DNA of 32,866 bases from DATKQI01 sp035532755. Lineage in GTDB: Bacteria; Pseudomonadota; Alphaproteobacteria; Acetobacterales; Acetobacteraceae. The notes beneath the pieces were generated by a model. It was given only the letters and a program-made list of their open reading frames with translations. It had not been told where the DNA came from and did not search any database. Positions 7,616 to 15,578 of the stretch are shown in pieces. The stretch lies in contig DATKQI010000174.1 of assembly GCA_035532755.1 (NCBI GenBank), positions 1-32,866 on the forward strand. The letters run 5' to 3'. Position 1 is the first letter of the stretch. Every line of letters begins with the position of its first letter. The position numbers and the translations under genes were made by a program.

Positions 7616-8980
7616 ATGGCCGAGGGCAGCCTTGAGTCCGGCCGGGCGAATCTGTTCGGCGAGCTGCGCCGCTTCGCCCGCACATCGGGCGCGGTGGGCG
7701 GGATCGCGGCGCGGGTGGCCGGGGAGCGGGTGTTCGGCATCCGCACCGACCGGGCGAGCCACGCGGAGGATCTGAAGACCATCCTGGGGGGACTGAAAGG
7801 CCCGCTGATGAAGGTCGCGCAGTTCCTCTCCACCGTGCCGGACGCGCTGCCGCCGGAATACGCGGAGGAGCTGGCGCAGTTGCAGTCCAACGCGCCGGCG
7901 ATGGGCTGGAACTTCGTCCGCCGCCGCATGGCCGGGGAGCTGGGGGCCGATTGGCAGGGCCGGTTCCGGGCGTTCGGCCATGAAGCCGCCGCCGCCGCCT
8001 CGCTCGGCCAGGTGCACCGCGCCACCCTGCCGGACGGGGTGGATGTCGCCTGCAAGCTGCAATACCCGGACATGGCGAGCACGCTGGAGGCCGATCTGCG
8101 CCAGTTGAAGCTGGCCATGGCCGTCTATCACCGCATGGACAACGCGATCCAGCACGAGGAAATCTACAAGGAACTGTCCGAACGGCTGCGCGAGGAACTG
8201 GATTATGTGCGCGAAGCCGCGCAGATGCGCCTGTACGGGCTGATGCTGGACGGCGTGCCCGACGTGTACTTGCCGCGGCCGGTCGCGGACTACAGCACCG
8301 CGCGGCTGCTGACGATGACCTGGCTGGACGGCCGGCCGCTGATGCGCCGGCTGGAGGAAGACCCGCCGCTCGCGGAGCGCAACCGCATCGCCGAGGCGCT
8401 GTTCCTTGCCTGGTACGTGCCGTTCTACCGCTACGGCGTGATCCACGGAGACCCGCATCTGGGCAACTACCAGGTACGCCCCGACGGCGGGGTGAACCTG
8501 CTGGATTTCGGCGCCATCCGCGTGTTCGGCGCGCAGTTCGTCCGTGGCGTGATCGATCTGTACGAGGCGGTGCGCGACAACGACACCGCCAAGGCGCACC
8601 ACGCGTACGAGGTGTGGGGCTTCACCGACATCAGCCGGGAGAAGCTCGACGTACTGAACGAATGGGCGAAATTCCTCTACGAGCCGCTGATGCAGGACCG
8701 GGTGCGGCGCATCCAGGAGACGAACGACCCGCAATACGGCCGCGCGGTGGCCGAGCGCGTGCACGCGGGGCTGAAGCGCACCGGCGGGGTGCGCCCGCCG
8801 CGGGAATTCGTGCTGATGGACCGCTCGGCGATCGGCCTCGGCAGCGTGTTCCTGCGCCTGGGGGCGGAACTGAACTGGAGCCGGCTGTTCCACGAGCTGG
8901 TGGAGGGATTCGAGACCGAGGCGCTGGCAGCCCGTCAGGCGGCGGCCCTGGCGCAGGCCGGGGTGCCGAAGGCGCTGTAA
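7616..8980 (+). CDS. AarF/ABC1/UbiB kinase family protein
   Basis: Atypical protein-kinase-like protein of 454 residues from the UbiB/COQ8 family, whose members support ubiquinone or lipid metabolism, probably through ATP hydrolysis. Visible are the ABC1-specific N-terminal helix motif as KVAQ (66-69; KxGQ in E. coli UbiB and COQ8), an Ala-rich nucleotide loop EAAAAASLGQVH (123-134), the VAIK-type lysine K147 in VACKLQY, the catalytic-loop segment HGDPHLGNY (277-285) and the metal-binding DFG (297-299). No C-terminal transmembrane pair like that of E. coli UbiB is obvious, so this is the soluble alphaproteobacterial AarF-like group. The pepF stop is 1 nt upstream of the ATG, and only a weak Shine-Dalgarno is seen, consistent with coupling. 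Confidence 0.88.
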   Translation: MAEGSLESGRANLFGELRRFARTSGAVGGIAARVAGERVFGIRTDRASHAEDLKTILGGLKGPLMKVAQFLSTVPDALPPEYAEELAQLQSNAPAMGWNFVRRRMAGELGADWQGRFRAFGHEAAAAASLGQVHRATLPDGVDVACKLQYPDMASTLEADLRQLKLAMAVYHRMDNAIQHEEIYKELSERLREELDYVREAAQMRLYGLMLDGVPDVYLPRPVADYSTARLLTMTWLDGRPLMRRLEEDPPLAERNRIAEALFLAWYVPFYRYGVIHGDPHLGNYQVRPDGGVNLLDFGAIRVFGAQFVRGVIDLYEAVRDNDTAKAHHAYEVWGFTDISREKLDVLNEWAKFLYEPLMQDRVRRIQETNDPQYGRAVAERVHAGLKRTGGVRPPREFVLMDRSAIGLGSVFLRLGAELNWSRLFHELVEGFETEALAARQAAALAQAGVPKAL

Positions 8981-9029
8981 CCTGTTATCGCCATGTCGCC
9001 GCGAGGAGTGGTGGCAAGAAGCCCGCGCA

Positions 9030-9044
9030 CCGATCCGTGATCGG
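9030..9044 (+). terminator. Short hairpin after the AarF-like gene
   Basis: CCGATC-CGT-GATCGG forms a 6-bp stem with a 3-nt loop about 50 nt after the stop codon. There is no clear T-run behind it (CCCTCTTGC), so it is at best a weak intrinsic terminator or an RNA 3'-end stabiliser for the pepF operon. Confidence 0.3.
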
Positions 9045-9095
9045 CCCTCTTGCAAGACCCTTCCGGCCTCGCGCATGGTGCGGCGACGATGCGAA

Positions 9096-9135
9096 GGGGC
9101 AGGTCCGCCCCGTTTTGTTGCCTGCAAGCAGGGGA
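9096..9135 (+). promoter_or_regulatory. Paired hairpins in the pntAA leader, the second overlapping the ribosome binding site
   Basis: GGGGC(9096-9100)-AGGTCC-GCCCC(9107-9111) is followed by GTTTTGTT, which looks like a small intrinsic terminator placed only about 20 nt before the pntAA ribosome binding site. Immediately after it, CCTGC-AA-GCAGG (9121-9132) can pair and takes up the first bases of the Shine-Dalgarno AGGGGA (9130-9135). The first could end pepF-operon transcripts or attenuate pnt; the second could restrict translation start. Neither role is shown by the sequence alone. Confidence 0.4.
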
Positions 9136-9140
9136 AGCGC

Positions 9141-10286
9141 ATGCGCCTGGCGGTGCTGAAGGAACGGCGTGCGGCGGAAACCCGTGTGGCCGCGACGCCG
9201 GAGACGGTGAAGAAGCTGGTTGCCCTCGGCTTGGCCGTGGCAATCGAGTCCGGCGCGGGGCTGGCCTCGGCCATCGCCGACGCGGACTTCGCCGCTGCGG
9301 GAGCCGAGATCGCGCCCGACCCCGCGGCTGCCCTGTCCGGGGCGGAAATCGTGTTCGCGGTGCAGGCGCCGGAGCCGGAAATCCGTGCGCTGATCCCGCG
9401 CGGGGCGCTGCTGGTGGCCACCATCGGCGGCTTTGCCGACCCCACCCTGGTGCCCGCCCTGGCCGCATCCGGGATCGACGCGGTGGCCATGGAGATGCTG
9501 CCCCGCATCACCCGGGCGCAGGCGATGGATGTGCTGTCGAGCCAGGCGAACCTCGCCGGCTACCGCGGCGTGATCGATGCGGCCGGCGCGTTCGAGCGCG
9601 GTTTTGCCATGATGATGACCGCGGCCGGCACCGTGCCGCCTGCCCGGGTCTTCGTGATCGGTGCCGGCGTGGCCGGCTTGCAGGCCATCGCCACCGCCCG
9701 GCGCCTGGGCGCCATCGTCTCGGCCACGGATGTGCGTCCGGCGGCGAAAGAGGAGATCAAATCCCTCGGCGCGAGCTTCGTGGGCGTGGAGGACGAGGAG
9801 ACCCGTGCAGCCCAGACCGCCGGCGGCTATGCGAAGGAGATGAGCGAGGCGTTCCGCCAGAAGCAGGCGGAGCTGATGGCCACCACCGTGGCGAAGAACG
9901 ACATCGTCATCTGCACCGCACTGGTGATGGGCCGGAAGGCCCCGGTGATCGTGACGCAGGCGATGGTGGATGCGATGAGGCCGGGCAGCGTGGTTGTGGA
10001 TCTGGCGGCGGATGCCGGCGGGAACTGCGCGGCCACGGTGCCCGGCGAGCGCATCCTGACCGCGGGCGGCGTGGCCGTGCTCGGCTACCGCAACTGGCCC
10101 GGCCGCATTCCGGTGGCGGCCAGCAGCCTGTACGCGCGCAACCTGCTGACCTTCCTCACCACCTTCTGGGACAAGGATACTCGCACTCCGAAGCTGCCGG
10201 AGGCCGACGAGATCGTGAAGGGCGTGGCGCTGACGCGGGGCGGGGCCGTGGTGCACCCGGCCTTCCTGCCCGCCCAGGCTGCTTGA
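9141..10286 (+). CDS. pntAA: NAD(P) transhydrogenase alpha subunit, part 1 (NAD(H)-binding domain I)
   Basis: Peripheral NAD(H)-binding subunit of proton-translocating transhydrogenase, 381 residues, close to the Rhodospirillum rubrum alpha-1 subunit. It resembles alanine dehydrogenase: the conserved segment PRITRAQAMDVLSSQANLAG (121-140), the Rossmann loop GAGVAGL (174-180) and ATDVRPAAKEEIKSLGA after it are all present. The start ATG 9141 (MRLAVLKERR) has AGGGGA upstream; the frame is open 22 codons further but that part is not conserved. The complex couples hydride transfer from NADH to NADP+ with proton entry. pntAB follows after 30 bp. Confidence 0.95.
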   Translation: MRLAVLKERRAAETRVAATPETVKKLVALGLAVAIESGAGLASAIADADFAAAGAEIAPDPAAALSGAEIVFAVQAPEPEIRALIPRGALLVATIGGFADPTLVPALAASGIDAVAMEMLPRITRAQAMDVLSSQANLAGYRGVIDAAGAFERGFAMMMTAAGTVPPARVFVIGAGVAGLQAIATARRLGAIVSATDVRPAAKEEIKSLGASFVGVEDEETRAAQTAGGYAKEMSEAFRQKQAELMATTVAKNDIVICTALVMGRKAPVIVTQAMVDAMRPGSVVVDLAADAGGNCAATVPGERILTAGGVAVLGYRNWPGRIPVAASSLYARNLLTFLTTFWDKDTRTPKLPEADEIVKGVALTRGGAVVHPAFLPAQAA

Positions 10287-10316
10287 ACAACGCCCGCCTG
10301 ACCCGGAGAGACACGC

Positions 10317-10712
10317 ATGACCCCCTCGCATGTGGCGAACGAGGCCGCCGATCTGGCCCAGGCTGCCGAGCGGCTCGCGCATCACGCCGCCGTGCTCGCC
10401 CAGGCCGCCGCACCGGCCGCGCACGCGGCCGCGCCGTTCATCTTCCTATTCTCGATCTTCGTGATGGCCTGCTTCGTCGGCTACTACGTGGTCTGGAACG
10501 TCACCCCCGCATTGCACAGCCCGCTGATGGCGGTGACCAACGCGATCAGCTCGGTCATCGTCGTGGGCGCGATGCTCGCCGCCGGATTGGCCACGAGCCA
10601 TTGGGCCACCGCATTCGGCTTCATCGCGGTCATGCTGGCCAGCGTGAACATCTTCGGCGGCTTCGTCGTCACGCAGCGCATGCTGCAGATGTTCCGCAAG
10701 AAGCAGAAATAG
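10317..10712 (+). CDS. pntAB: NAD(P) transhydrogenase alpha subunit, part 2 (membrane domain)
   Basis: Small membrane subunit of 131 residues that, in alphaproteobacteria, is encoded separately instead of being fused to the C-terminus of PntA as in E. coli. After an Ala/His-rich amphipathic N-terminus (1-40) come three strongly hydrophobic segments at about 41-60, 68-92 and 97-121, and a basic C-terminus ending RKKQK. A GGAGAG ribosome binding site lies just upstream. Together with PntB it forms the proton channel of the transhydrogenase. Confidence 0.93.
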   Translation: MTPSHVANEAADLAQAAERLAHHAAVLAQAAAPAAHAAAPFIFLFSIFVMACFVGYYVVWNVTPALHSPLMAVTNAISSVIVVGAMLAAGLATSHWATAFGFIAVMLASVNIFGGFVVTQRMLQMFRKKQK

Positions 10713-10722
10713 GGGCCGGCCG

Positions 10723-12126
10723 ATGCAATCAAGCCTGACTTCGGCGGCCTACCTGCTGGCAGCCGTGCTGTTCATCCTCGCTCTCCGCGGGCTGTCCAAC
10801 CCCGAAACCTCCCGCCAGGGCAACCGGATGGGCATGGCCGGCATGGCCATCGCCGTGCTCGCCACGCTGCTGCGGCCGGGGATGTCCTTGTCCGGCTACG
10901 GGCTGATCGTGCTCGCGGTCGTCATCGGCGGGTCGGTCGGCGTGTTCATCGCCCGGCGCATCCAGATGACCGCGCTGCCGCAACTGGTGGCCGCGTTCCA
11001 CTCCCTGGTCGGTCTCGCCGCCGTGTTCGTGGCCGCCGCGGCACTCAACGCCCCGCAGGCGTTCGGCATCGGCACGCCCGGCAACCTGCACCTCGAAAGC
11101 CTGATCGAGATGTCGATCGGGCTTGCCGTGGGCGCCATCACCTTCTCCGGCTCGCTGATCGCGTTCGCCAAGCTCCAGGCGATCATGAAGGGCGCGCCCA
11201 TCACCTTCCCCGGGCAGCACAAGATCAATCTCGGGCTCGCCATCCTGCTCGCGCTGCTGATCATCATCTTCGTGGCCAGCAGCAGCCAGGTGGTGTTCTG
11301 GCTCATCGCGCTGCTCGCGTTCGCCATGGGCTTCCTCATCATCATCCCGATCGGCGGGGCGGACATGCCCGTGGTCGTGTCGATGCTGAACAGCTACTCA
11401 GGCTGGGCGGCCTGCGGCATCGGCTTCACCATCGGCAACCTCGCGCTCATCATCACCGGCGCGCTGGTCGGCGCTTCCGGCGCCATCCTGTCCTACATCA
11501 TGTGCAAGGGCATGAACCGCAGCATCTTCAACGTGCTGCTGGGCGGTTTCGGCACCGGAAGCGGCGGCGGCGCCGGCCCGGCCGCGGCATCCGACCGCAC
11601 GGTGAAGCAGGGCGCGGCCGAGGATGCCGCCTTCATCATGAAGAACGCCTCCAAGGTCATCGTCGTGCCCGGCTACGGCATGGCCGTGGCGCAGGCCCAG
11701 CACGCGCTGCGGGAAATGGCCGACACGCTGAAAAAGGAAGGCGTGGAGGTGAAATACGCGATCCACCCCGTGGCCGGCCGCATGCCCGGGCACATGAACG
11801 TGCTGCTGGCCGAAGCCAACGTGCCGTATGACGAAGTGTTCGAGCTGGAAGAGATCAACAACGAATTCAGCACCGCCGACGTCGCCTACGTCATCGGCGC
11901 GAACGACGTGACCAACCCCGCCGCCAAGACCGACAAATCCTCCGCCATCTACGGCATGCCGATCCTCGAAGTGGAAAAAGCCGGCACCGTCCTGTTCGTC
12001 AAACGCTCCATGGCCTCCGGCTACGCCGGCGTGGAAAACGAACTGTTCTTCCGCAACAACACCATGATGCTGTTCGGCGACGCCAAAAAAATGACCGAGG
12101 AAATCGTCCAGGCACTGCAACGCTGA
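10723..12126 (+). CDS. pntB: NAD(P) transhydrogenase beta subunit
   Basis: Membrane subunit of 467 residues with an N-terminal half made of many hydrophobic helices (domain II) and a C-terminal soluble NADP(H)-binding domain III. Domain III shows GYGMAVAQAQ, HPVAGRMPGHMNVLLAEA and GANDVTNPAA, which are diagnostic. A short Gly/Ala-rich linker near residues 270-290 joins the domains. The start lies 10 bp after pntAB with an AGGGGCCGG purine patch. The stop codon is the first base triplet of the large palindrome shared with typA, which probably ends transcription of both. Confidence 0.95.
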   Translation: MQSSLTSAAYLLAAVLFILALRGLSNPETSRQGNRMGMAGMAIAVLATLLRPGMSLSGYGLIVLAVVIGGSVGVFIARRIQMTALPQLVAAFHSLVGLAAVFVAAAALNAPQAFGIGTPGNLHLESLIEMSIGLAVGAITFSGSLIAFAKLQAIMKGAPITFPGQHKINLGLAILLALLIIIFVASSSQVVFWLIALLAFAMGFLIIIPIGGADMPVVVSMLNSYSGWAACGIGFTIGNLALIITGALVGASGAILSYIMCKGMNRSIFNVLLGGFGTGSGGGAGPAAASDRTVKQGAAEDAAFIMKNASKVIVVPGYGMAVAQAQHALREMADTLKKEGVEVKYAIHPVAGRMPGHMNVLLAEANVPYDEVFELEEINNEFSTADVAYVIGANDVTNPAAKTDKSSAIYGMPILEVEKAGTVLFVKRSMASGYAGVENELFFRNNTMMLFGDAKKMTEEIVQALQR

Positions 12127-12435
12127 CCCGCCTGCCACTGCCCGGCCACACACCGAAGGCGGCTCGCTGATCGGGTGGAAAGAAAGGCCAGGGGCGCTGC
12201 CCCTGGACCCCGCCAGAGGTGGTCACCTCTGGACTCCATGAGGGTTTCTTGAAGAAGGGGGGCTTGGCGGCACCTGCCCGCGTGGCGGTCTGGCCCGCCC
12301 CCCTTCTTCAAGAAACCAGCAGGGTTCCCAAAGGGTGACTACCCTTTGGCGGGTCCAGGGCAGAGCCCTGGCCTTGCCTCCCGCCGTTCAATGAAACCGC
12401 CTTCGGTGTGTGGCCGGGCAGTGGTGGGCGGGTCA
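12124..12435. repeat. 312-bp imperfect palindrome from the pntB stop codon to the typA stop codon
   Basis: The outer arms 12124-12162 and 12397-12435 are 39 nt with only two mismatches and include both stop codons. The innermost arms 12243-12263 and 12297-12317 are a perfect 21-bp match around a 33-nt loop (12264-12296). The middle parts have diverged, yet each carries two short self-complementary hairpins: 12188-12206 and 12213-12232 on the left, 12328-12349 and 12355-12371 on the right. This explains the whole 306-bp gap between the convergent genes. A bidirectional terminator is the simplest role. The CCAGGGG...CCCCTGGACCC pattern resembles dispersed intergenic repeats I associate with Acetobacteraceae, so a mobile palindromic element is an alternative. 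Confidence 0.9.
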
Positions 12436-14265
12436 GGCGGCTTCGGTGTCGGCGGATTGGCGGTCGGCGCGTTTGCGGGTGTGGGGGTCCAGATGGCGTT
12501 TGCGCAGGCGGATGGAGCCTGGGGTCACTTCCACCAGTTCGTCGTCTTCGACGTAGGCGATGGCCTGTTCCAGGCTCATCCGGCGCGGCGGGGTGAGGAG
12601 CATGGCGTCGTCCTTGCCGGCGGCGCGGATGTTGGTGAGTTTCTTTTCCTTGATCGGGTTCACGTCGAGGTCGGACTCGCGTGAGTGCTCGCCCAGGATC
12701 ATCCCGACGTAGACTTTCTCGCCGGGGTTGACGAACAGCGTGCCGCGCTCCTGGAGGTAGAACAGGGAGTAGTGGATGGCCTCGCCGTCGGCGCTGGAGA
12801 TCAGCGATCCGTTGCGGCGGCCTTCGATCGGGCCTTTCCATGGGCCGTAGCCCGCGAACATCCGGTTCATGATGCCGGTGCCGCGGGTGTCGGTCAGGAA
12901 TTCGCCATGATAGCCGATCAGGCCGCGGCTGGGGATGAAGAACGTGAGGCGTTGCTTGCCGCCGCCGGAGGGGCGCATGTCCTGCAGCTCGCCCTTGCGG
13001 CGGCTGAGCTTCTCCACAACCACCCCGGTGAAGGGCTCGTCCACGTCCACCAGCACTTCCTCCATCGGCTCCTCGCGGGCGCCGGTGTCGGGGTTGGTGC
13101 GGGTGAGCACGCGGGGGCGGCCGATGGTGAGTTCGAAGCCTTCGCGGCGCATCGTCTCGATCAGCACGCCGAGCTGGAGCTCGCCGCGGCCGGCCACTTC
13201 GAACGCCTCGGTCTCCTGGCTTTCGGTGATCTTGAGGGCGACGTTGCCTTCGGTCTCGCGCAGCAGCCGGTCGCGGATCTGGCGGGAGGTGACTTTCTTG
13301 CCCTCGCGCCCGCCCAGTGGGCCGTCGTTGATGCGGAAGGTCATCGCGAGCGTCGGGGGATCGACCGGGATGGCGGCGAGGGGGGCGGCGAGTTCGGGTG
13401 CGCCCACGGTATCCGGCACGGTCGCGTCCGTCAGGCCGGCAACGGCGATGATGTCGCCGGCCTCGGCCTCCTCGACCGTCACGCGATCGAGGCCGCGGAA
13501 GGACATCAGCCTGGTCAGGCGGCCGGTTTCCACCACCGAGCCATCGGTGCGGAGCACCTTCACCGGCATGTTCAGCTTCGCCCGGCCCTGCTCGACGCGG
13601 CCGGTGAGCACCCGGCCGAGGAAATTGTCGTAGTCGAGAATGCTCGCCACCATGGCGAAGGGGGCATCGGGCTTGACCGTCGGTGCCGGCACGTGGCTCA
13701 GCACGAGATCGAACAGCGCGGAGAGGTCCTTCCGCGGGCCATCGAGGGTGAGGTCCGCCCAGCCCTGGCGGCCGGAGGCGTAGAGCATCGGGAAATCGAG
13801 CTGTGCATCCGTCGCGCCCAGGGCGGCGAACAGGTCAAACACCTCGGTATGCACCTCGTCGGCGCGGGCGTCGGAGCGATCGACCTTGTTGACCACCACG
13901 ATGGGGTGCAGGCCGCGGGCGAGCGCCTTGCCGACGACGAACTTGGTCTGCGGCAGCACGCCCTCGGCGGCATCCACCAGCACCAGCGCGCCATCGACCA
14001 TGTTCAGGATGCGCTCGACCTCACCGCCGAAATCGGCATGGCCGGGGGTATCGACGATGTTCAGCCGCGTGTCGTGCCACATCACGGAAGTGCATTTGGC
14101 GAGAATGGTGATGCCCCGCTCACGCTCCAGGTCGTTGCGGTCCATCGCGCGCTCCGCCACCTGCTGATGGTCGCGGAACGCGCCGGACTGGCGCAGGAGC
14201 TGGTCGACCAGGGTGGTCTTGCCGTGGTCGACGTGAGCGATGATGGCTATATTGCGAATATTCAT
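12433..14265 (-). CDS. typA: Translational GTPase TypA/BipA
   Basis: Ribosome-associated GTPase of 610 residues, a typical length, involved in ribosome assembly and stress or low-temperature adaptation. G1 is AHVDHGKTTL (near 9-18), G2 RERGITI, G3 DTPGHADFGGEVER and G4 NKVDR. Domains II, III and V follow, and the BipA-specific C-terminal region is seen around FFIPSRGLIGYHGEFLTDTR. The start MNIRNIAIIAHVDHG at 14265 fits the family; an ATG eight codons upstream is in frame but unlikely. No strong Shine-Dalgarno is visible. It converges on pntB through the palindrome 12124-12435. Confidence 0.95.
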   Translation of the reverse strand: MNIRNIAIIAHVDHGKTTLVDQLLRQSGAFRDHQQVAERAMDRNDLERERGITILAKCTSVMWHDTRLNIVDTPGHADFGGEVERILNMVDGALVLVDAAEGVLPQTKFVVGKALARGLHPIVVVNKVDRSDARADEVHTEVFDLFAALGATDAQLDFPMLYASGRQGWADLTLDGPRKDLSALFDLVLSHVPAPTVKPDAPFAMVASILDYDNFLGRVLTGRVEQGRAKLNMPVKVLRTDGSVVETGRLTRLMSFRGLDRVTVEEAEAGDIIAVAGLTDATVPDTVGAPELAAPLAAIPVDPPTLAMTFRINDGPLGGREGKKVTSRQIRDRLLRETEGNVALKITESQETEAFEVAGRGELQLGVLIETMRREGFELTIGRPRVLTRTNPDTGAREEPMEEVLVDVDEPFTGVVVEKLSRRKGELQDMRPSGGGKQRLTFFIPSRGLIGYHGEFLTDTRGTGIMNRMFAGYGPWKGPIEGRRNGSLISSADGEAIHYSLFYLQERGTLFVNPGEKVYVGMILGEHSRESDLDVNPIKEKKLTNIRAAGKDDAMLLTPPRRMSLEQAIAYVEDDELVEVTPGSIRLRKRHLDPHTRKRADRQSADTEAA

Positions 14266-14330
14266 GGCACGCCGAATGTTGCGGCGCACACATAGTCGGT
14301 TCGCGCGCCGGATGCGAGCCCGAACACGCG

Positions 14331-14366
14331 GCAGGGCAGATGCGGCGTGCGCCGCATCTGCCCTGC
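14331..14366 (-). terminator. Perfect 16-bp hairpin after the secreted Met-rich protein gene
   Basis: The 16-nt arms 14331-14346 and 14351-14366 are exactly complementary around a 4-nt loop, beginning 5 nt after the stop codon of the minus-strand gene at 14372. The sequence behind it on the minus strand (CGCGTGTTCGG) lacks a U-run. It is therefore a strong transcript-end structure, perhaps Rho-assisted, separating that gene from typA. Confidence 0.7.
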
Positions 14367-14371
14367 GCGGG

Positions 14372-14947
14372 TCACATGGCGGGTTTCGGCTGCAGACCGT
14401 TCATCATCGTGCCGTTGTTTCCGGCAGGCGGCTGCATTGCCCCAGGCTGCATTCCGTTCTGCATCGCCGCGGGCTGCCTCATGCCGCGGCGCGGCATGCT
14501 GAGCGCGGCGCTGATGTTCGACTGCGCCATGGCGATATCACCATTGCCGAGCGCCTGCCGTGCGGCGGAGATGCGGCTGATCATGCTCCCGCCCGCCGGC
14601 CTGTTGGCCTGCGACGGCGGGACGGAACGGGTCAGCATGGCCGTCTCCGCACGCTCCAGGGCCTCCTGCGCCATGCCGGTCTGGTTCGATTGCAGTGCGG
14701 ACTGTGCCGCCATCAGAAGCTGGCGTGGCCCGGCGTTCGGGGATACCGGCGGCGTGGGCAACTGCGGCGCGTAGGGGGTGCGCGTGTCCGCGCTGTTGAT
14801 ATTGCTGGCCTGGTTCGACATCGGTTCATGCCCGCCGTAGAGACCAGTGGAACCCTGGTTATAGGCGGACATCGGGGTCGATTGGGCCAAGGCTGGCCCG
14901 GCGGCAAGGCCGATCAGCGCTGCCGTGGCGAGCAGGGTGCGAAGCAT
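14372..14947 (-). CDS. Secreted hypothetical protein with Met-rich C-terminal tail
   Basis: A 191-residue protein. The N-terminus MLRTLLATAALIGLAAGPALA is a clear Sec signal peptide with an ALA cleavage site near 21. The middle contains two amphipathic helical stretches resembling each other (around AQEALERAETAML and ISAARQALGNGDIAMAQ), of a type I associate with small exported proteins of Acetobacteraceae and relatives. The last 45 residues contain eight Met with Gln, Pro, Gly and Asn; such tails can bind Cu(I), but no function is established. Three ATGs lie in tandem behind GAGGAG; the third (14947) has the best spacing. A further ATG at 14977 also has a GAGGGG site but would put two Glu before the signal peptide. 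Confidence 0.7.
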   Translation of the reverse strand: MLRTLLATAALIGLAAGPALAQSTPMSAYNQGSTGLYGGHEPMSNQASNINSADTRTPYAPQLPTPPVSPNAGPRQLLMAAQSALQSNQTGMAQEALERAETAMLTRSVPPSQANRPAGGSMISRISAARQALGNGDIAMAQSNISAALSMPRRGMRQPAAMQNGMQPGAMQPPAGNNGTMMNGLQPKPAM

Positions 14948-15578
14948 CATCATCTCCTCTGCGTGGTGAGCGGTCATAACGAAGAACCCCTCACACTCTC
15001 ATGTTTGGCTGGTCAGGCCGCGGTTCGACCCGGAATGATCGCCAAGTCTGCTCACGATTCCGTGAGTATCGGTGATGTTAGTGAAGGCGCAGCGGGCCCG
15101 ACCTGATCCGCTCGGGTGCGAAACGGCCCCAGACCTCCCCGGCGTGCCGGCCTGATGTTCGTTGCGGCGGCAGCCAGCGGCTGTGTCCGGCGCATCCGCC
15201 CATCCTGCCGCCAGATTGCGCCCGGCGGTCTTCCCCGATCTCGGAACGGCATTCCTGTCCGCTGCAAACGCACAGGCGGCCGCTAGGTTCCGTGCCGCGT
15301 TGCGCACCGGCGCGGATACGACGATGACGGTAGCGGCACCGCAACGTTTCACGATGCCGTGTTCACGCCGAAAGGCCGTATCCGGCGCGGCGGCCGGCCT
15401 GCCGCTCATGCCCGATCCTGCTCCGCCTTAATCCTTTGGCAAGCCCGCCATGATCTGATGCTGCGGACGGGGCCGTTGCCAACGTGCATCGGCCTTCCGG
15501 GGAAAATCCTCCGGGCGTCCGTCTCACATCGCTGCCGCGCCGCTGGCTCCGCCATGCGCGGGAACCGAGGGATCGAGC
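14948..15578. other. 631-bp stretch without a convincing gene
   Basis: This separates the divergent secreted-protein gene and the Flp pilin gene, so promoters for both should lie here, but I could not pick out a convincing sigma-70 or sigma-54 site. Open frames at 14999-15409 (minus) and 15162-15431 (plus) overlap each other, have Ala/Arg-rich composition without recognisable motifs and no good ribosome binding sites. A small imperfect inverted repeat, CCGGGGA...TCCTCCGG, lies at 15497-15514, about 65 nt before the pilin start. Confidence 0.5.

Noticed and set aside
5719..8118. Very long open frame on the minus strand continuing upstream of the acyl-CoA ligase
   Set aside because: It is antisense to pepF and the ABC1-kinase gene, has no domain signature there, and the ligase has its own strong ribosome binding site and GTG start at 5718. 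High GC keeps the frame open.
14999..15409. Possible 136-residue minus-strand gene in the large gap
   Set aside because: Ala/Arg/Gly-rich, no motif, no convincing ribosome binding site, and it overlaps another equally weak frame on the other strand.
15162..15431. Possible 89-residue plus-strand gene in the same gap
   Set aside because: Same reasons; no feature of a Tad component or a regulator.
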